This document shows positions 60,579 through 64,000 of a stretch of 64,000 bases of DNA, piece after piece. The notes beneath the pieces were generated by a model. That model searched no databases. It was not told the origin of the DNA and worked only from the letters and a program-made list of their open reading frames with translations. The position numbers and the translations under genes were made by a program. Each line of letters starts with the position of its first letter. The first letter of the stretch is position 1. Origin of the DNA: Phytopseudomonas daroniae (lineage in GTDB: Bacteria; Pseudomonadota; Gammaproteobacteria; Pseudomonadales; Pseudomonadaceae); assembly GCF_004327285.1 (NCBI RefSeq), contig NZ_QJUI01000018.1, forward strand, positions 1 through 64,000. Direction: 5' to 3'.

Positions 60579-61202
60579 ATGACGACCGACATTTCCGATT
60601 CGCTGCTGAGCCGCATCATTGATGACCTTGCCGAATTCGGATGGTCGTTGCAAACCCGGTTCGCCCCCCTGTCTCTGACTCGGCAATTGGCCGAAGAGTG
60701 CCGCCAGCGTATTTCCCAAGGCAGCCTGGCGCCGGCCGGCACGGGCCGCAGCCACGCCGTGGCGGTGCGTGAAGGCACGCGTGGTGATCACATCCAGTGG
60801 CTCGAGGCCGGGCAGTCGCCGGCCTGCGATGGCTACCTGCAACTGCTCGACGAACTGCGCGTGGCGATCAACCAGAACCTCTACCTGGGGCTGGTGGACT
60901 ATGAGAGCCACTTCGCCTTCTATCCGCCCGGCGCTTTCTACCTCAAGCACCTGGATCGTTTCCTCGACGACGACCGCCGTGCGGTATCCGCAGTGCTGTA
61001 TCTCAACGACGACTGGCTGCCCGAGGAAGGTGGGGCGTTGCGCCTGTACCTGGCCGACGGGCAGGTGCGCGACATCATCCCCGAGGCCGGCACGCTGGTG
61101 GTGTTCCTGTCATCCGATGTGCCCCATGAAGTGCTGCCGGCCAGCCGTGATCGGTTGTCATTGACCGGCTGGTTCCGCCGTCGTGGCGATGGCCCGCTCT
61201 AG
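60579..61202 (+). CDS. 2-oxoglutarate/Fe(II) oxygenase, prolyl-hydroxylase-like
   Basis: This 207-residue non-heme iron oxygenase has the HxD motif in YLKHLDRF (His/Asp near residues 128-130), the distal His in DVPHEVLPA and the 2-oxoglutarate-binding Arg in RLSLTGWFRR. YLGLVDYESHFAFYPPGAFY is typical of the bacterial PHD-type enzymes. The P. aeruginosa relative (PPHD) hydroxylates a proline of EF-Tu; assignment here is by resemblance and its position near serA. The first Met at 60579 fits the family length. Confidence 0.85.
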   Translation: MTTDISDSLLSRIIDDLAEFGWSLQTRFAPLSLTRQLAEECRQRISQGSLAPAGTGRSHAVAVREGTRGDHIQWLEAGQSPACDGYLQLLDELRVAINQNLYLGLVDYESHFAFYPPGAFYLKHLDRFLDDDRRAVSAVLYLNDDWLPEEGGALRLYLADGQVRDIIPEAGTLVVFLSSDVPHEVLPASRDRLSLTGWFRRRGDGPL

Positions 61203-61288
61203 CCTTGCTACGCCGCGGGCAGGTGCTCAACGAACACGAGTTGGACGCGGCTGAAGCGGCCTTGCGAAAACTGGACGGGCAGAAATGA

Positions 61289-61314
61289 AGAAGGGAGGCC
61301 GAGGCCTCCCTTCT
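61289..61314. terminator. Bidirectional terminator upstream of serA stop
   Basis: agaagggaggc / gcctcccttct stem with a short loop, between the plus-strand oxygenase and the minus-strand serA. It lies 18 bp from the serA stop. Confidence 0.8.
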
Positions 61315-61331
61315 CCGTTGCAACGGCGTGC

Positions 61332-62561
61332 TTAGAACAGAACGCGGCTGCGGATGGTGCCGTTGACGTGCTGCAGCTTCTCCAGCGCCAGATCCGAGTA
61401 CTCGGCGTCGACGTCGATGACCACGTAACCGACTTTCTCGTTGGTCTGCAGGTACTGGCCGGAAATGTTGATGCCGTTGTCGGCGAACACCTTGTTGATC
61501 TCGCTCATCACGCCTGGAACGTTGGCGTGGATGTGCAGCAGGCGGTGCTTGCCAGCGTGCGCCGGCAGGGCCACTTCCGGGAAGTTGACCGACGACACCG
61601 ACGTACCATTGTCGCTGTACTTGACCAGCTTCTCGGCCACTTCCAGGCCGATGTTGGCCTGGGCTTCGGCGGTGGAACCGCCGATGTGCGGGGTCAGGAT
61701 CACGCGATCCAGGCCACGCAGCGGGCTCTCGAACACGTCGTCGTTGGACTTCGGTTCGACCGGGAACACGTCGATGGCGGCGCCGATCAGGTGCTCGTCC
61801 TTGATCGCGGCAGCCAGGTGATCCAGTTCGACCACGGTGCCACGGGCGGCGTTGATCAGGATGCCGCCCTTCTTCATGGCGCGGATTTCCTTCTCGCCGA
61901 TCATCCACTGGGTGGACGCCAGCTCAGGCACGTGCAGGGAAACGATGTCGCACTGGCCCAGCAGATCGTGCAGTTTGCCGATCTGCTGTGCGTTGCCCAG
62001 CGGCAGCTTGGTTACCACGTCGTAGAAGAACACCTGCATGCCCAGAGCTTCGGCGAGTACCGAAAGCTGGGTGCCGATGGAGCCGTAACCGACGATGCCG
62101 AGCTTCTTGCCGCGGATCTCGAAGGAGTTGGCTGCCGACTTGATCCAGCCGCCACGGTGGCAGGAAGCGTTCTTCTCGGGGATACCGCGCAGCAGCAGGA
62201 TGGCCTGGGCCAGTACCAGCTCGGCGACCGAGCGGGTATTGGAGTAGGGCGCGTTGAACACGGCGATGCCGCGCTCGCGGGCTGCGTTCAGGTCGACCTG
62301 GTTGGTACCGATGCAGAAGCAGCCGACGGCGACCAGTTTCTTCGCACAGTCGAAGACCTCTTCGGTCAACTGGGTGCGCGAACGGATGCCGATGAAATGC
62401 GCGTCGGCGATCTTGGCCTTCAGCTCCTCGCCGGACAGCGCGGTCTTGAGGTACTCGATGTTGGTGTAACCGGACGCCTTCAGGGTATCCACTGCATTCT
62501 GGTGGACGCCTTCGAGAAGAAGGAACTTGATCTTGCTCTTGTCGAGAGAGGTCGTGCTCAT
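61332..62561 (-). CDS. serA: D-3-phosphoglycerate dehydrogenase
   Basis: This 409-residue enzyme performs the first step of serine synthesis. The NAD-binding Rossmann motif LGIVGYGSIGTQLSVLAEALG (residues about 153-173; key GxGxxG) is followed by the catalytic Arg (NAARGTVV), Glu and His (LTPHIGGST). A C-terminal ACT domain (LLHIHANVPGVMSEINKVFADNGINISG) binds serine for feedback control. It is divergent from the flavoprotein gene 183 bp away. Confidence 0.97.
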   Translation of the reverse strand: MSTTSLDKSKIKFLLLEGVHQNAVDTLKASGYTNIEYLKTALSGEELKAKIADAHFIGIRSRTQLTEEVFDCAKKLVAVGCFCIGTNQVDLNAARERGIAVFNAPYSNTRSVAELVLAQAILLLRGIPEKNASCHRGGWIKSAANSFEIRGKKLGIVGYGSIGTQLSVLAEALGMQVFFYDVVTKLPLGNAQQIGKLHDLLGQCDIVSLHVPELASTQWMIGEKEIRAMKKGGILINAARGTVVELDHLAAAIKDEHLIGAAIDVFPVEPKSNDDVFESPLRGLDRVILTPHIGGSTAEAQANIGLEVAEKLVKYSDNGTSVSSVNFPEVALPAHAGKHRLLHIHANVPGVMSEINKVFADNGINISGQYLQTNEKVGYVVIDVDAEYSDLALEKLQHVNGTIRSRVLF

Positions 62562-62744
62562 CGGAGTACCTGTTGTCCCACTAAATTAAGTGTCAGGAGA
62601 AGTATCGGCGCTGGCGCCAATGGGCCTGCAGCTCGCGGCGAAGCGCGATTTGCGGGGTGCATATGCTAGCATGGCTTCCCTTTTCCTTGTTCGGTTGCGA
62701 CCTGAACGGTTCTCAGGGCGACCATGAATGTTTCGAGAGTTGAA

Positions 62745-64000
62745 ATGACCGATCACCTGCCGATTGAAGAACTCAAAACCTTGGTCGAGCCCGGTAAGGT
62801 GCTGACCGACGCCGCGTCCCTGGAAACCTACGGCAAGGACTGGACCAAGCACTACGCGCCAGCCCCCAGTGCCATCGTCTTCCCCAAGAGCATCGAACAG
62901 GTGCAGGCCATCGTGCGCTGGGCCAATGCCCACAAGATCGCCCTGGTGCCCTCGGGCGGTCGTACCGGCCTGTCGGCGGCGGCAGTCGCGGCCAATGGCG
63001 AGGTGGTGGTGTCGTTCGACTACATGAACCAGATCCTCGACTTCAACGAGTCCAACCGTACCGTGGTCTGCCAGCCGGGCGTGGTCACGGGCGCGCTGCA
63101 GCAGTTCGCCGAGGACAAGGGCCTTTATTACCCGGTGGATTTCGCATCCGCCGGCTCCAGCCAGATTGGCGGCAACATCGGCACCAACGCCGGTGGCATC
63201 AAGGTGATCCGCTATGGCCTGACCCGCAACTGGGTGGCCGGCCTGAAAGTGGTCACCGGTACCGGCGAGCTGCTCGAGCTGAACAAGGATCTGATCAAGA
63301 ACGCCACCGGCTATGACCTGCGCCAGCTTTTCATCGGCGCCGAAGGCACCCTGGGCTTCGTGGTCGAAGCGACCATGCGCCTGGATCGCGCGCCGCGCAA
63401 CCTCACCGCCATGGTGCTGGGTACGCCGGATTTCGATTCGATCATGCCGGTGCTGCACGCCTTCCATGGCAAGCTCGACCTCACCGCCTTCGAGTTCTTC
63501 TCCGACAAGTGCCTGGACAAGATCCTCGGCCGTGGCGACGTGCCGGCGCCCTTCGAAAGCCGCACGCCGTTCTACGCCCTGCTGGAATTCGAAGCCGTCA
63601 ACGAGGATGTGGCCAACGTCGCCCTTGCAACCTTCGAGCATTGTGTCGAACAGGGCTGGGTGCTCGACGGCGTGATGAGCCAGAGCGAGCAGCAGCTGCA
63701 GAACCTGTGGAAACTGCGCGAGTACATCTCCGAGACCATCAGCCACTGGACGCCGTACAAGAACGACATCTCGGTGACGGTCTCCCAGGTGCCGGCGTTC
63801 CTCGCCGATATCGATACCATCGTTTCGGGCAGCTACCCGGATTTCGAAGTGCTCTGGTACGGCCACATCGGCGACGGTAACCTGCACCTGAATATCCTCA
63901 AGCCCGAAGCGCTGAGCAAGGAAGAGTTCTTCGCCAAGTGCGCCACCGTCAACAAGTGGGTGTTCGAGACCGTCGAGAAGTACAACGGCTCGATCTCCGC
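62745..64000 (+). CDS. FAD-linked oxidase, D-2-hydroxyglutarate dehydrogenase type; 3' end beyond window
   Basis: This frame is open to the window edge with about 418 residues visible of an expected ~460. PKSIEQVQAIVRWANAHKIALVPSGGRTGLSAAAV is the FAD-binding PCMH domain, with VNE-type core TVVCQPGVVTGALQQFAEDKGLYYPVDFASAGSSQIGGNIGTNAGG. The C-terminal VLWYGHIGDGNLHLNIL carries the metal/substrate His. In pseudomonads this gene beside serA re-oxidises the D-2-hydroxyglutarate made by SerA, pulling serine synthesis; that role is from the literature as I recall it. The ATG at 62745 matches the usual MTD start; an in-frame ATG at 62724 is possible. Confidence 0.93.
   Translation, partial: MTDHLPIEELKTLVEPGKVLTDAASLETYGKDWTKHYAPAPSAIVFPKSIEQVQAIVRWANAHKIALVPSGGRTGLSAAAVAANGEVVVSFDYMNQILDFNESNRTVVCQPGVVTGALQQFAEDKGLYYPVDFASAGSSQIGGNIGTNAGGIKVIRYGLTRNWVAGLKVVTGTGELLELNKDLIKNATGYDLRQLFIGAEGTLGFVVEATMRLDRAPRNLTAMVLGTPDFDSIMPVLHAFHGKLDLTAFEFFSDKCLDKILGRGDVPAPFESRTPFYALLEFEAVNEDVANVALATFEHCVEQGWVLDGVMSQSEQQLQNLWKLREYISETISHWTPYKNDISVTVSQVPAFLADIDTIVSGSYPDFEVLWYGHIGDGNLHLNILKPEALSKEEFFAKCATVNKWVFETVEKYNGSIS

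Noticed and set aside
62562..62744. Sigma-70 promoter in the serA/flavoprotein divergent region
   Set aside because: tatgct near 62662 resembles a -10 but no -35 at a suitable distance was convincing.

Overview
The window looks like a chromosomal segment of a high-GC Pseudomonas (sensu lato). The gene content, operon order and small-RNA position resemble P. aeruginosa. The abundant 'gtaggatgggtgaaacccatc'-type REP repeats suggest the P. mendocina/alcaligenes side of the genus, but that placement is an inference. Gene order recalls several P. aeruginosa neighbourhoods: polA-ersA-engB-thrB-znu-met, argB-algC-dut-coaBC-radC, rpmB-rpmG, and hacB-serA. Those comparisons are from memory.

Region 1 (1-3.7 kb): the 3' end of pgi, a SCO1/SenC copper chaperone, then a REP-associated tyrosine transposase (RAYT). 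The RAYT is followed by five tandem copies of a ~146-bp REP-containing unit. A small VOC-fold protein and a divergent LysR regulator follow.

Region 2 (4.6-26.4 kb) is the most distinctive part: a heme-acquisition island with three complete ECF-sigma / FecR / STN-type TonB-receptor signalling sets. Set 1 is hasI-hasS-hasR plus the hemophore gene hasA and its type I secretion genes hasDEF. Set 2 is a second sigma/FecR pair with a HasR paralogue but no hemophore. Set 3, on the minus strand, is sigma/FecR plus a hemoglobin/heme-type receptor (Hxu-like). It faces a heme oxygenase gene (hemO/pigA) and a DUF454 membrane protein. All three receptors are preceded by the same promoter-like motif (TTAC-N19-CGTC) with a Fur-box-like sequence immediately downstream. 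Fur-like sites also precede the sigma genes. Together the genes would sense, capture, import and degrade heme under iron limitation. REP elements of the RAYT type are scattered through the spacers of this island up to about 17.3 kb.

Region 3 (26.4-46.3 kb) holds housekeeping and transport genes: a GFA-family protein, an alpha/beta hydrolase, metNIQ, a lipoprotein, znuB-znuC-zur with divergent znuA and Zur-box-like sites, thrB, a DUF2782 protein and polA. A 132-nt ErsA-like small RNA with an AlgU-type promoter follows polA, then a 336-bp MITE-like element, engB, a hexose-6-phosphate mutarotase, a TRAP transporter (dctM-dctQ, divergent dctP) and argB. A second, unrelated ~165-bp dispersed repeat occurs at 31.8 and 45.2 kb.

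Region 4 (46.3-64 kb): algC (with a long membrane-anchored N-terminal half), dut and coaBC form a minus-strand operon with argB. Then come radC, a phytase-like esterase, a DppA-type binding protein, rpmB-rpmG, an Ntn-hydrolase acylase of HacB size, a thioredoxin-fold membrane protein and a lipase-like hydrolase. The segment ends with a DUF2059 protein, a prolyl-hydroxylase-like 2OG oxygenase, serA and the 5' part of a D-2-hydroxyglutarate dehydrogenase-type flavoprotein that runs off the window.
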